Of a stretch of 64,000 nt of DNA, positions 1 through 12,300 are shown one piece after another. Each line of letters opens with the position of its first letter. Within the stretch, counting starts at the first letter, position 1. The stretch is from Pisaster brevispinus (taxonomy: Eukaryota; Echinodermata; Asteroidea; Forcipulatida; Asteriidae): contig JAMKCF010000002.1 of the NCBI GenBank assembly GCA_023634235.1, positions 14,255,091 through 14,319,090 on the forward strand, written 5' to 3'. The translations under genes and the position numbers were made by a program. A model generated the notes under the pieces. The model did not search any database and was not told the DNA's origin. It saw nothing but the letters and a program-made list of their open reading frames with translations.

Positions 1-38
1 TGATACAGGTTAGTTGAACTGTAGTTTTTTATAAATAC

Positions 39-3000
39 CTCTGACCGAACACTCATCAGGAACAGGTATTTGCTTCTTGATGGAGTCCATGTAGTTGATG
101 ATCTCCTTCTGTCTCTTAGACAGATATTGTTGAAGACTGCTGTCTCTGTTCGTAGACCTTAGTGAGGAAGAAACTTTGCCCCCTTCCAAAGAAGAGGATC
201 CTCTTGCTCCATCAAACCCTGTCTTGACTCCTTCAAAAGGCACCTTTTTTGTTGCTTCCAATGGAGAAGTCTTTGCTGTGAGTAGGTCACCACCTCTACC
301 ATCCAGGTCTTGTCTGCCTTCCTCGGCAGTGTGTATCCCACTGCTGCCACCATTTTGAGAGTTCCTGATATATCTTGAGTTGGTTGAGCTACTCACTCTA
401 TTGATGACACTACTTGGTCTTGAGGTCTCCTCCTGGTAGAGATTCCCCTTGCTTCCTCCTGCTGCCGATATCCCCTCCTTGTTGCTAATTCGACGTTGGA
501 CGTCTGATTTCTGCGACGAGGAGGAGGAGGCTGGGCTCTTAAGTTTTGTCTTGGACAAAGTAGATCCCACCGTTTGCAGACTAGTCCTACTTTCTGTGAG
601 TTGGCCAGCTTCAGGATGACCTGAATGACTAAGGGACCTCAGTTTGATCTGTTTTGAGCTTCCGTCTAAATCTTTGAACGCTCCCTGGGTCTCCGACTGC
701 ATCAGCGCCGTCGACGATGTGGACGTAATCAGTTTCTGGACGCTGTTGAAGAGATGGTCAACGGAGCCTTGTTTGGATGCCTTGCCCTTTCTGTAGTGCA
801 TCTTCCTCTCCGTCTCAAGGCCCATGCTGTGCATCTCAGACATGCTTTGTGCTTTAGTGGGAGTTGTTGGCGATGATAATAACTCTGCAGCTCTAACTGT
901 GTATTCAGTGCCGTCGTCCAGAAATTCCTTTTTACTGATGAAAAGACAGAACAAACAAAACTATAAAGGTATTCTTCGCTGAGATAACAATCACTAATTT
1001 ATGGATAAAAGATACAAAGTATCTATAATCTTAGGTGATGCTTGGCCCTTGGGAAAAAAAGTAGGAAAACAATTTGTGGAATATAAAGGTTGACCTACAT
1101 AAAATACATGTATAGGCTTTTATAGACTTTTTTTCAGGCTAATTAATATCAGTTTTGCTGATTAATTTGAGGGCAAAACAAAATCAGAAATCGTGTTTAA
1201 GTAGGAAGAATATCATGCCTGTTTTCTGTGAGTAGAGGGTTACAATAAACACTGCTTGACATGTTTCATTTTATTTCATTTTTTTATTTTGGCTGTGAAG
1301 CCAATGATTCTAAGAAAAGTGAACTTAATCGCGATGCTAACCTAAGCTTACGGAGAGAAGACAAGGAAAGAAGTTTCCACATAGTGCCCCCGGTGGGATT
1401 CGAACCGGGGTCCCAGAGGTAGAAGGCGACAAAAGATACCACTACGCCAAGGCAACTGCCAAACCTTTCTCAGGTTTATATTTTGTAATTATTACCGATA
1501 TGTCATATCTTGCTGTAGTTGTTGGATGATCATTCTGGCAGCCATGGACGGACTCTCACCCTGTAGAGAGATCTCAGCGATGTGCGTCCCAAGGAGACCC
1601 GAATGCTGATCAGCGATGCTCTTAATCTCAATCAAGACAGCGGGAAGGGAGGTCTGATCGATGGCTCCTAATTGGTGCACCAGGAAGGCCATGCATTCTT
1701 TACCATTCACCTGGACAAAGAGAAGACCGCCATTTTTTTTAACATGTGTCTTGACTCCTTCAAATCAGTACAACTTCCCTATTATTGTTTGTAGTGATAC
1801 AGGATTCAAATCTCAGCTCAGAACTTTGACGAGAAATGAAATATTACAACAACAGAAATATTCTTCTTCTTGTTGAATTAGTTTTCTTTGCTGAGCTTTA
1901 ACGGGAGGAATTGGAATTGGAAACCTAGCCAATAGACCTCCATCTTAGAAGTGAACCGATGATGAAACAGTGAAAAAAACCCACTTCACTTCACTTTGTT
2001 TACCCCCTGGTTTAACACAAAGAACTTTCAGACATCGAACCTGATTTAATCTCCCAACGGCACCGAAGATCTTCAACGCCATGCCAAGAAGCGAGGGCTG
2101 TCTACTGATGGCATCTTCAAGATCAGAGAGGCAGGTGGCGAAGGGTCCAGCATCGACTGAAACCACGTCCACCAGGGCAGCTAAGATGGTCTGGGAGGAG
2201 TTGGGGATCGTAAGGCACGTCACTAACAAGGGAACGTGATTCAAGAGGAGCTGAAATATAAACGGAAACAACAGTCAAGATTAATAATACGGGAGGCTAA
2301 GCATTCTTACTCACAGCTGAGAAGCTCAATTGCAAAGGACGCGCCTTCAACATGGTCAAGCCGCAGGCATGTAAAGGCACCTTTTGGCAGCAAGCGACAC
2401 CGGCCCATATTTGACCACAGACTACAGAAGAGAACCAATGTACAACTCAACTCACATATGGCCCTGCCGGGAATCGAACCCTTGTCCCTAACCATGTGAC
2501 AAACGGCTTAATTCGGCTTGTCGCGGCCAAGTGGTCTAGAGCATCGAGCTGGGTCATCAGAGTCTGGGTTTCAGACACTTTCAATTATAATTGAGTCTCG
2601 TCACCCAGGAGTAGATGGGTACCTACGGGGTAAGAGATTGTTGATGTGAATGCCGGTGCTGCATACTCCAAAGGAGTTGATATGGTTTCAGATGCTTAAG
2701 GCTCCATGAACATGGGTAGTAATAGTATAAGATGCTTTGATACAATGTTTAAAAGCATCTAATACATAACTATTCGTGGCGTGTCATGGCCTAGCGGTTA
2801 AGAGCACCGGATTCAAGCTCTGGTGTTTGATCAGCAGAGTGTGGGTTCGAGTCCCAGTCGTGACACTTGTGTCCTTAAGCAAGACACTTAACCATGATTG
2901 CTTCGTAAAGTTGGGGAGGTAGTGCTTTCTGCTCTACCAGCCAGGCTTCTGATGGATGATACCCAAGCCTACATTCGTATGGACTGTAAAGGGGGTAACC

Positions 3001-5588
3001 CTGTTTCAGCCCCAGGAGTAGGCGGCAACGGCCCCTGGAAAAAATAGTTGATTGTAGCCCACACCTTGAAGTGGCCTTCAGGCCTTGTGTGTCTGGCGAC
3101 TTGCATAAAAAAATAAAAAATAAATAAAAAAATTATTGTTGTTGCTATTCTTTAGTGGGTGAGATTCTTACGTACCTTTGGGTTGTTTTTGGCCACCAGG
3201 CCGACAAGCTGGAAGAGATGGGTTTTCTCCACGTCTTCACAGCTGGGTAAAATGCTGAGTAACTCATCGATGTTTGCGTCGATCGGGCCAGGTTTCTCAA
3301 GGTAGATCTGGGGCAGGATGCGGGCCAGGGATCTGTTACCTAGACAACCAAATTAAGCAAAGATACAGTAAAAGAAAAACGCCCCAAACATCACAAGCAC
3401 AACAAGCTTGATTTCAGGACAGCTGTCTTGGGTTTGTCATGTGATGTAAACATGTGATGTCACAGGTCACATGGTCTATAGGAGGATTAATATCCCATGA
3501 TTTTTTTTCCTGTATTTCCTAGATATAATAATAATACTTTACATTTATACAACGCTAAATTTCTAAGTGCTACAGTATTTATCCTGCAAGGTATGCGGAG
3601 CTACGTGTTGAAGTATGAGACCTATTCCTTTACATAGCACCATGTAATGGTTTACAGGGTGCTGTGGCGCAATATGCAGCCAATCAGATCAGGAAGGTCT
3701 AGGTGAATCCCTTCTCTTTATCATAAGTGCACTGGGTTCTTTTACAAACACTACATAACAGACGGGACCTATGGCTCTATGTACCGTAGGGCGAAGCAGT
3801 AATGGTTGAGTGTCTTGCTTTCGGACACAAGTGTCACGACCGGGACTCGAACCCACACTCTGCTGATCAGAAACACCAGAGCTTGAGTGTGGATGACTGC
3901 GGATGGTCTTCTTGCAGGACTTACAAGAAAGCCTTACTTTGGTTTTGAGGCGTTTTTTGAGCGGGACGAGACTCACCACTAATGATACTCTCCGTGATGT
4001 CATCACAATGAAGAGCAAGAAGGCTGGCGTTATCGATGGCCGCCAGGGCTAAATAGCTCGACATGTTACGGCAGATCTCCTGGTTCTCTTGCTTCAGGAA
4101 CTGGACTGCTACAGGAAGAACCGTCTTCATGACAGAGTACTTACTGTAGTTTTGCTACTCACAAAAACAAATAATAAAAACAGATTTACACAGGAGTAAT
4201 AAATTGTTTACTTCTATAGCCATTTTGAGAAGGAAGATCCAGTTTTAGATGTGGGAGGAAAATCCCAGACATTTATACCAGGAAACAAAAGCAATCAGGT
4301 AGGGAATGAAAACCTACTCCACATAGTGCCCCCGGCAGGATTCGAACCAGGGTCCCAGAGGTGGAAGGCGAGGAAAGATACAACTACAACAAACCGAAGG
4401 CCTAGGTAAGGAAGACAAAATAACTGGGTCTGTTGAGAAGGAAATTAAGTACTTACCATGAAGAGACAACTCATGATATCGGACGCGATCTTGGCGTGGG
4501 GCGTGTCTTCGTCTCGAGTCAACGGTTTCAGGTTATGCTGCAAACACGAACACCAAAGAGACACCAATGCTGCTGAATGCTGTTCTATGGTTCCAGTATC
4601 TCTGCAGAAAAGAATAAGATTTTTAAAAGGAACTTAAAGTTTCCTGCTCAGCTTCTTGTCACATCTTGGCACTGCCTCACTGTAGTATTCCTATATTCCA
4701 CGGTAGCCCATTTTTATCATTAAACCCTTTACTGAAAATCACACCATTGCTGTACATGTCATCTGGTTACAGTTACCTCTAATTGGTGGTGTGGGGGCTG
4801 GAGGGTTGCTCGAAACTGCAGAGCAGCTCGGAATGCCCGCCAGACATCAGCCGCAATGCCTAATACAATAAACAGATGGCTGGAATGGTTCCACTTTATT
4901 TGGGGTTGGATGTGTGTGAGCTGTTTTGATACTCACGCTAAGCAGGATCTTTACGCTTTGGGTATGGTTGTGGTTTTGTTTTACCAGCACATCAAAAAAA
5001 AATAAAAACCTGGGAACTGACCCCCCCCCCCCCTTAGATGTGTGGAGTGGTCCAGTCGAGATATGTTGAATGGTCCAGGCTCAAGTCCCAGTCGTGGCAC
5101 TTGTGTCCTTGAGCAAGATACTTTGTCCATTGGATGGGTCCTGTGTACTAGGATTGATAGTGCATGTACAAGAACCCAGAACACTTTTGTGGAAGAGTAG
5201 GGGTTAACCCTGGTGTTTCTGGTTCACACAGCCAGCACCCTTGTTTACAGGTTTTCTCAGGCTTGTGAGCTACGGTGATTAAGTTCACTTATGAGGCAAC
5301 ATTGTTTTCTTTACCAGAAATATATAATAGCAACAGTATTGAGGTCCTGGAAAGAGGCAACATTACGATAAAAAGTCACCTGATAGCAGTTGTGACCCTC
5401 GTTATACAAATCTCAACAACCGCCTGGTCGTTGTGATTGTTCAGATAATCCAACGACGACGAGATCATCTGGATATGCTGTAGGGCCTCCGAAAGGTCAT
5501 CAACGATCTCTGAGTCCGGAATGGAGAAGAGATCTCCGGCACGAGACAAATCCCGCTGGGACAGGATGCGTGCGAATAACTTGTGCAT
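39..5588 (-). CDS. VEPH1: Melted / VEPH1 homologue, 3' end beyond the window
   Basis: Coding exons in transcript order: 5380-5588, 4457-4601, 3977-4154, 3176-3339, 2041-2250, 1496-1710 and 39-934. All junctions are GT-AG and in phase, giving about 672 residues. The start at 5588 is fixed by an in-frame TAA just upstream in the same exon. The protein opens [20 protein letters not shown], close to the human VEPH1 N-terminus. It keeps the family stretches [31 protein letters not shown] and [10 protein letters not shown]. The first half is helical, armadillo-like. The 896-bp exon at 39-934 encodes a Ser-rich, probably disordered linker. The C-terminal PH domain should lie left of position 1. In flies, Melted is a membrane-associated adaptor acting on insulin/TOR and FOXO signalling; human VEPH1 dampens TGF-beta signalling. 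The role here is inferred from family membership. Confidence 0.93.
1273..1460 (-). repeat. tRNA-derived SINE, family B
   Basis: Read on the minus strand, a tRNA-like head has a recognisable B box (GGTTCGAATCC). A body with a run resembling 'gattaagttcacttttct' follows, then a tail 'ggcttcacagcc' and an A-rich end. The same body and tail recur on the plus strand near 42640-42945. It sits in a VEPH1 intron and is not a functional tRNA. Confidence 0.7.
2513..2750 (+). repeat. Diverged tRNA-Leu-like SINE
   Basis: The head 'gtcgcggccaagtggtctag' resembles a tRNA-Leu A box, with a degenerate B box after it. The downstream body contains 'ggtgctgcatactccaaagg', also found in elements near 56350, 56480 and 56620. 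It lies in a VEPH1 intron. Confidence 0.6.
2778..3118 (+). repeat. Full-length tRNA-Leu-derived SINE, family A
   Basis: The element has an A box (tggcctagcggttaagagc), a B box (gtgggttcgagtccc), a conserved body starting 'cttaagcaagacactt', and a tail with 'agccccaggagtaggcggca' and 'accttgaagtggcc'. It ends in an A-rich tract. Homologous copies lie at 21092-21465 (plus) and 63722-64000 (minus). Confidence 0.85.
3520..3885 (-). repeat. tRNA-Leu-derived SINE, family A head with an alternative tail
   Basis: On the minus strand the tRNA-like head (B box around 3840-3856) and the conserved 'aagcaagacactcaacca' type body match family A. The 3' part instead reads towards 'gggtcccgtctgttatgtag' and ends in an ATT-rich tail near 3525. 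It lies in a VEPH1 intron. Confidence 0.75.
4255..4400 (-). repeat. SINE family B fragment
   Basis: The minus strand contains a B box (GGTTCGAATCCTGCC) flanked by 'cactatgtgg', as in the copy at 1273-1460. The tail is missing. It lies in a VEPH1 intron. Confidence 0.6.
4985..5235 (+). repeat. Partial family A SINE, preceded by a poly-C tract
   Basis: The head is degraded, but 'ggctcaagtcccagtcgtgg' and 'ccttgagcaagatactttgt' identify the element. A run of about 13 C residues sits just before it (5022-5034). Confidence 0.6.
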
Positions 5589-6650
5589 CTTGGGTTTGAT
5601 GCTGTTTTAACTTATGTGACGATCTGGAATGAAAACAGAAGAAAGAAGGAGAATTAAGATTACAGCTTTATTAGCAAGCAACTAATTGTGTGTTCTCATG
5701 GATTGCTCATGAATTTTAACATGATGTGCAGTAAGGAATTTCAAACTTAAAATAATACTGACCTACACAATAGCTCCATGAGTGAAGTAACAAAACATTT
5801 TTTATTAGGGTTTGTGGGCAGTTGGGGGCAAGAAAATAATTTTGACGGACTTCATACTTTGCAAATTAATTGCAATGTCAAGGCCGAGCAGTCATGTGCA
5901 CTGGACTCAAGCTCATAATTATAAGATAGAAGACATAATTAAATTATGATTTTCTTTTGTTTTTCTGAATCTACTTCCCTTACACACTTCTGTGATGTAA
6001 ATATCACCTTTAAAAAACAATAGTCAAATTTTCTAGCACAGTGTCACTGTCAGTGTGATCATGTGTAATTTTAGACCACAAAATAACATGGGCACCTGAA
6101 AAAATTATTGACAATGAAAAAAAAAACAGTGACAACTGACATTAATATCAATTGTTATTCTGACTTGTCTTCATTCAGAATCAAATTCCATTCATGTCAT
6201 GGAGAAATCCGTCAACCAAAGTTTTTGTTTTTAGTTTTCACATGGACAAGTTGACATGATGACAGCTGTTAAGATCTCAAAAGCACTGATCATCATTTCT
6301 ACGCCCCTCGGCCACAGTCGGCTGTCACAACTCCGTCTTTGTTCGATCGATCGCTTTTGTCACACTACACCCCACCCGGTCGATACGCGCCCCGTCAGTG
6401 GGTGGCTGGTGGATCTCCTGATGACATACTGACGCAGTAGACATCGGGCTACCCCGCGTACACAACAATCGACAAGCCGACTTTTTAACTTTCCAGCTCC
6501 TCGCCCAAATCAATACAGTAAATCAACCCCAAATCCCCTCCATCAGATCATCCCAGTTAATCAAGATACAAATTAAATCAAGATATACTCACTAATGTCA
6601 GCCATGATTGAGCGGCCAAGATGACAACTAAGTTCGACAGCTTTTTCGGG
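5589..6650 (-). promoter_or_regulatory. VEPH1: VEPH1 5' UTR: non-coding exon 1, intron 1 and promoter side
   Basis: The first coding exon starts after a cattccag acceptor at 5624-5625, leaving a 35-base leader (5589-5623). A strong donor (gtgagt, 6587-6592 on the minus strand) ends a likely non-coding exon 1 at 6593. Transcription probably starts between about 6620 and 6740. The spliced leader would carry a 9-codon upstream ORF that starts at 6605 and crosses the intron. Exon 1 is inferred from its donor only. Confidence 0.55.
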
Positions 6651-6720
6651 GTGTAACTTAAAAATACATCCCCACTGTGTGTCAATCGCCATGTTTACAT
6701 CAAAAACCATCCGTAACACA

Positions 6721-6734
6721 GCGCCCTCTGCTGC
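6721..6734 (-). promoter_or_regulatory. CTCF-like motif near the VEPH1 promoter
   Basis: On the minus strand the sequence GCAGCAGAGGGCGC matches the animal CTCF core CCASYAGRKGGCRS at 13 of 14 positions, failing only at the first base. It lies about 100 bases upstream of the inferred VEPH1 exon 1. Occupancy is unknown. Confidence 0.4.
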
Positions 6735-7182
6735 CGGTCGACATTTGCTTGATTTTTCTGTGGTAAATTCCTAGAAATGACTTTTAGCTTTCAATATTTA
6801 CCCTTTTAGAAAATAAATTTTGTTTAATAATTTCTTATTCGTGGCGAATAAAGAGTTAGCTTGAGTCTCTTATTGGGAGATAAGTGAACTTAACTTATTT
6901 GAAACAATGTGACACTCTTGGCAAAAATTTACACTTCCTTCCAGAATTCTGCTTGAAAATGGGTTTGTTTGCTTATCAAAGAAATGAGAAGGGGAACTAA
7001 CAAATAACACAAAAATTAGGTCCTAGTGTAATTTGAGTATGTCTCACTCAAAGCTAATGTTTTGTTGGTCTTCACTTTTGTTTGGAATGCCATTTCATTA
7101 TTTCTAAACAGTTCCCGATTTGGGTGTGGGGCGCGACTTATTCTTCAAACAGGATTGTTTGACCACAGTAGCAAAAACACAT

Positions 7183-7540
7183 AATATAATAATCGATTCT
7201 TATATAGCACTTTATCACAGCCCGAATGCCGTATCAAAGCGCTTCTGACATTATTACCCCTGGTCACTGGGCCATATATTTCATTCCTTAAACCATCTCA
7301 GCTCCCTGGGGACTATACAGCCGGTGCTGCGAGTTTACCGCGCTCCAAGCTAATCATTCACATAAACCATCTCTGCCCTCACAGGTACCCATTTTACCCC
7401 TGGGTGGAGAGAAACAATTATGGTTAAGTATCTTGCTCAAGGACACAAGTGTCACGACCGGGATTCGAACCCACATCCCGATGACTTAACCACCAGAACT
7501 TGAGTCCGATGCTCTTATCCGCTCGGCCACGACACCCCAC
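7183..7540 (-). repeat. Full-length tRNA-derived SINE
   Basis: On the minus strand the tRNA-like head (7455-7537, B box GGGTTCGAATCCCGG) is followed by 'ccttgagcaagatacttaac'. A body with 'ggtgctg' type sequence follows, and it ends near 'agtgctatataagaatcg'. The whole unit is intact at about 350 bases. Confidence 0.8.
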
Positions 7541-9207
7541 ATACATTTACAAGAACAAGGTTCTTTAGATTAACAAGGTGTTTGATTTTTATTTCATCTT
7601 CGAACTTTTACACAACGACCGTTAAATTTCTCGGCATTAAATCATACTTTGTGTAACATTTTCTCTTAAGGACTTTCTTAAAACTTGTGTTCCAGTTGAA
7701 TAAATTTAAGTAACACACAAGAAAGACACCAACAAATATTTTAATAATATACATGATCTATCCATTCACAAAATATTCTGCACATTACATCTTGGGGTTA
7801 AACTCAACCTTTCTTTCTTTCCCTTTTTTTTTTTTACAGTCAACGACAAATTATAAAAAGAAACAAACATTTTTTTTTTTCGTAGATTTGTTTCAAAAAG
7901 CTTTAGTGACTTTTCTTGTAGTTTTCAATTCTTTCAAATTTCAAGAGCGTTTCGTGATAATTAAGATTGCAAAAAATAATTCATAGTCTCTTTCAAACAT
8001 AAATACTATGTTTTTTTGCAATTGTCAAAAACCAGTATCCACACATAGTGTGATCAAACATAAACATGAAATCACAAACCTGTGAAAATTTCAACTCAAT
8101 CGGTCATCAGAGTCACCAGACTGGTGAAAACCCATCACTGTTTTCAGTCATCAGGTGTTGGGACATGTGAGATCACACCTAATCAATTCACTCATTTCTC
8201 AAAAACTATGCATTTCAGGCTAACAGAATTCCAGTGAAGTTTCCCCTCCATGACCATCTTTATACATGTACCACGTAAAACCAAATTTGTAAATCTGTGA
8301 ACATTAGTATTGTCCATCTTACCAATGTTGTGGCCATGTTTTAAGCAAGAAAAACAAAATAAATATAGTAACATTTTTACAACACAAAACCGAGACAGGA
8401 GCAAAAATGAGATGCAAAATGAGACTCAAAACTCGATTTCCAACAAGGTCTTTCAGAAATTAGAATTACTTTCTTAATTTTGTAGTCGCTTTAATCATTC
8501 CTTGCAACAAGGAGTTCTTTAACATTTGCTGAGGATTAATTAAAAGAAGCCTGAATGAGAGGGGAACCAGCCACAACCAACAGAAAACACAGAACATTTT
8601 TAGCTGGTAATCTGTTACTTACAAGTGAATTTGTAACTTTTGTGCTTAACCCTTCTCTACCATGGGCGACTTTAGCAGACAAAAATCACACACAAAAAAA
8701 CCTTCAAGCCCCAACACAAAGACCTTTGTTTATTTAGCTGTAGTTTCATCCTTCGGAACTTTTTCCGATGGTAGTAAAAACAGCATAGAGTTGCTATAAT
8801 GCAACCCTCTCAAAGTGGAGATTCAACACCTATGGAGCGCTATATATGTGCGCAAAAAAAGTGTTTGAGTTTACAAATCACACTCAGGAACAAAAACAAA
8901 CAAAGATTGGGACATTATTAAAGGATATCATTGATTTCTTTATTATAGGAAAGGAATTTGAACAAGACATTTTGTATAACTTCTTTTGCTCTAAATGAAA
9001 TCTTCAGAGCGATAGTAGAGTTTGTAAAATTGGCCTTTGAGCACAAGCGTGCTGTTGTGTAATACTGGGTTTCACACTGGCGTCGTCAAACAACTTGGTC
9101 ACCGGTGAAAAGGCCAGCAGTTGCTTATGACCAAAACAATTAGGTAACGAGAGTGTTTAACAGCGTCAAAATCTAAACGATTTTTCATCAAAGCAAATAA
9201 AACCCTG

Positions 9208-9213
9208 TTTATT
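9208..9213 (-). terminator. Candidate polyadenylation signal of the C7orf25 homologue
   Basis: AATAAA on the minus strand lies about 90 bases after the stop codon at 9301. It is the first such hexamer in the transcribed direction. A second candidate lies near 8940. Confidence 0.4.
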
Positions 9214-9300
9214 TTAAATAAACAAATGAAATTTCAACATGCTCTGAATTATTTCTAAGAGAATTGATTTGTATTTACTATTGCTCAGAATACTTGGTAC

Positions 9301-12300
9301 TCATGTAGATATACTCTCCGACCGTGACTGCAACGATGAAACGATGGGTGGGGCATAGGTCGGGGCATCAGCGCTGTCTTCCGTACCGCTTTCAGATCGT
9401 ATACTGTCTTGCACGGCGAGCTGGGGTTGCGAGTTTGCCTTGCCAATGAGGGCGCTGTTCTGTTTCTTTTCAGTCAATGCTCTTGACTGGTGTATATGAA
9501 CGGCAAAGCTGACACCCTGTTGGTAGACGGTGGGGTAAATAAAAAAGTTATTACAATTTGTATAAATTTCACAGAAATTTGTTTGCCATATTTTGAAGAG
9601 CACGGTAAATATTCCATTCGCAAGTTAGATTTTAATCATTGTCTGGTACAAAGACTTGCTTAGTCACAAGTTACCGCTTCAATTGGAATTCCTCAGACTA
9701 TAGAGACAGTTGCTATGTCAAATGGTTCGGGGCAAGCTTTTGTATAGCAACCTCCAGATGAGCAAACCCTGGTACCACTGTGCCATACACATTCATTCTA
9801 AATAACACTTCCAGAGTTTTGTTCCTGCCAGCCATTTTAACAATTTTTTTCCAAATTCACCTACTTTAATTCACTCAATCTGTGCGGTTAACATCCACGC
9901 TAAAAAAAACAACTTTGTGCTTTTTCCTGAAACAGTCTCGCTTCATACGGACACTTACTCTGTTAACAGCTGCTCGTACGAAGCCCACATTTGCTGTTAT
10001 TGTAACAGCCTTAAGCTTGTCACCAGTTCCAAAGATCACCTGAAAATATCACGAAAAATAAACAGCATACAATTTTAGGATTTTTAATTCACAATTTACG
10101 GACCCCAACCCTGAAATGATAACATACTATCTTCTTCTTTGTCACATTTCCCAAATGAGAACGAAATAATGAATAATGGTTCCTACTGTAGGACCATTTA
10201 GCTTTATCCACTGTAAACTATGCAATATCATATCATGTGGTGAATGCGTCAACAGAGTACACAGTCAACCCTCCTACTGTCTGACCTTTCAACATAATTC
10301 AATATGGTTTTGCATGATAGATAAAACATGCCAGGCTGCAATATGATAGCATGTGGTGAATGCAACTACAGAGTACACAGTACACGGTCAACCCTCCTAC
10401 TGTCTGACCATTCCATATCATCCACTGCGGTTTTGAATGATAGGTAACCTATAAATACAAATAATTCAAGAAATGCAGACTTACTTTAGCCCGGTGCTTT
10501 ATTCGGTGGCTTTCCTCCATGGCCGCAGCCCGTTCAGATGGCTCATCTTCAATAACGCTGATCCTTCCCAGCAAAGCCTGGGCTCGTTCCTGCTCCCGTG
10601 GACCGGCGATGGTGTGAAGTATATTTCTGAAGTCGGTTATCGCTGTTTGGCACGCATAAAGGTCTTTATCTGTGGATGAACCGAACACGAACATATTTGA
10701 CAGGCATAGATATAACTTGTTTAGCAGAGATGGAGTACCAGCTAAAATTGCATGTGTAATTTACACCGAAAGTGACTGGTGCCCTGTTTTAGAGACCATT
10801 CATTTCTGTATATACAACCCCAGATGCCCAGACAATGTTTTGTAGAGTTTTTTACACAATTTTTTTTCTTGTAAAAGTGTCTTAAAAAAATAACTTGAAA
10901 CAGAAATCCAGTTTTGTTTTGGAAACATAGATACCGATACAGATCGTCTGTCCTTATATCAACCCCTTACACTACATCACAGGCGGCTCATCTCTGCTTA
11001 TTGTCGGCTTTTATGAGAGTCAAATTTTGTGTAAAGATATGTAAAAATCACACCTCGCCCGAAGTGTGCGTACTGACAGTAACACACTGGGTACCTGACT
11101 ACCAAAATGGCACAGGAAAGTTTGTGGGTGATAACGTCAGGTAATTTGGGTCAATACCTACCTTTAAGGAACTGCTCTACCTCTGCCACTAGAGGGCGGT
11201 CTCTTTCCTGATCGGCCAGTTCTTGAATGAGGGGTTCTCGGAAGGAATGCCAGCAGCCTCCGTGGGTCAGGTCCGACACCAGTGCCACTAGAGTTGTCAC
11301 ATCCAAATTAACTTTGGGGAGCTCGTCGTTGCTTGAGTGAGAGTCGTTAGTGGGCTGTGGCGGAGAGAAGATAAAGTGGTGGTCGACTTTTGAATTTCAT
11401 TTCCATGAAATCTTGTAATGTATATTAAGTGCCATGCAAACATGAATGTGTGATAAAAGTTGAACCATTTCTATAATGGTATGTCGAGGCCGAACTGTCA
11501 ACTGCTCTGGTGTTTCTGATCAGCAGAGTGTGGGTTCGAGACCCGGTCTTGACACTTGTGTCTTTATAACCAAGTCACTTAACCACTATTGATTTGTCCT
11601 TCGGATGGGACGTCAAGCCATAGGTCGTGTGTGTTGTGTAATGTATGTAAATGAACCCAGTGCAATTACATGGGTCTTAAAATTTGAATATAGCTCCACA
11701 TACCTTATAGACCTAAAAAAAATGATCGCTCAAAATATAAGCGCTTGCATTTTTATGTAAATTTGCCAAGTAAATAAAAAATAAATAAATAATAAATATA
11801 AGGACTGCATATTATCTTCATTATTAATTCATTTTTACAAACTTTGTCCCAATACAGGTGGAAACTGACACATCTTGTGGAGTTCCTCAACATTCCTGAA
11901 TTAAGAAACTTCATTAATTAAAACGATTGATACATTTTAGGAGAAAGACTTCACTCTGAGATCCCAGCTGAACGTTGAAGGTCTCTGTCACAAGTGATGC
12001 AGATTTTTCCCTGAACCAGATTGTCAGTAACATCCGCGGTATGTAAAAAAGAAGAAATCTCTCCGACTATTGACTTACAACATCGGGAGTCGATATCGTT
12101 GGAAGTTCAAGAAGATAGTTCTCACTCTCCCCAATACTTGCGAAGACGTGACCATGTGACCTGATGCCAAGTTCATCTAGATCGTCTGCAAACAATAACA
12201 AAAAACAACAACAAAACAAATGAATGAATATACAGGGATCGAGGGAATCAGGTTGGCTCAGTGGTCTCTTTCCCAGTCTTTCACTTCTGCGGACCCCGGT

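Larger units (their letters stand above)
6740..9300. other. Intergenic spacer between VEPH1 and the C7orf25 homologue
   Basis: This is AT-rich sequence between the VEPH1 promoter and the 3' end of the next minus-strand gene. It holds one full-length SINE (7183-7540) and runs of T and A near 7830-7880. No ORF here resembles a known protein. Confidence 0.7.

Noticed and set aside
1380..1460. Functional tRNA genes at the B-box sites (1380, 2790, 7460, 21100, 52850)
   Set aside because: The heads are mispaired and followed by conserved SINE bodies and tails.
6593..6605. ATGGCTGAC as the VEPH1 start codon
   Set aside because: Joined to exon 2 it meets a stop after nine codons. The family start MHKLF lies downstream at 5588.
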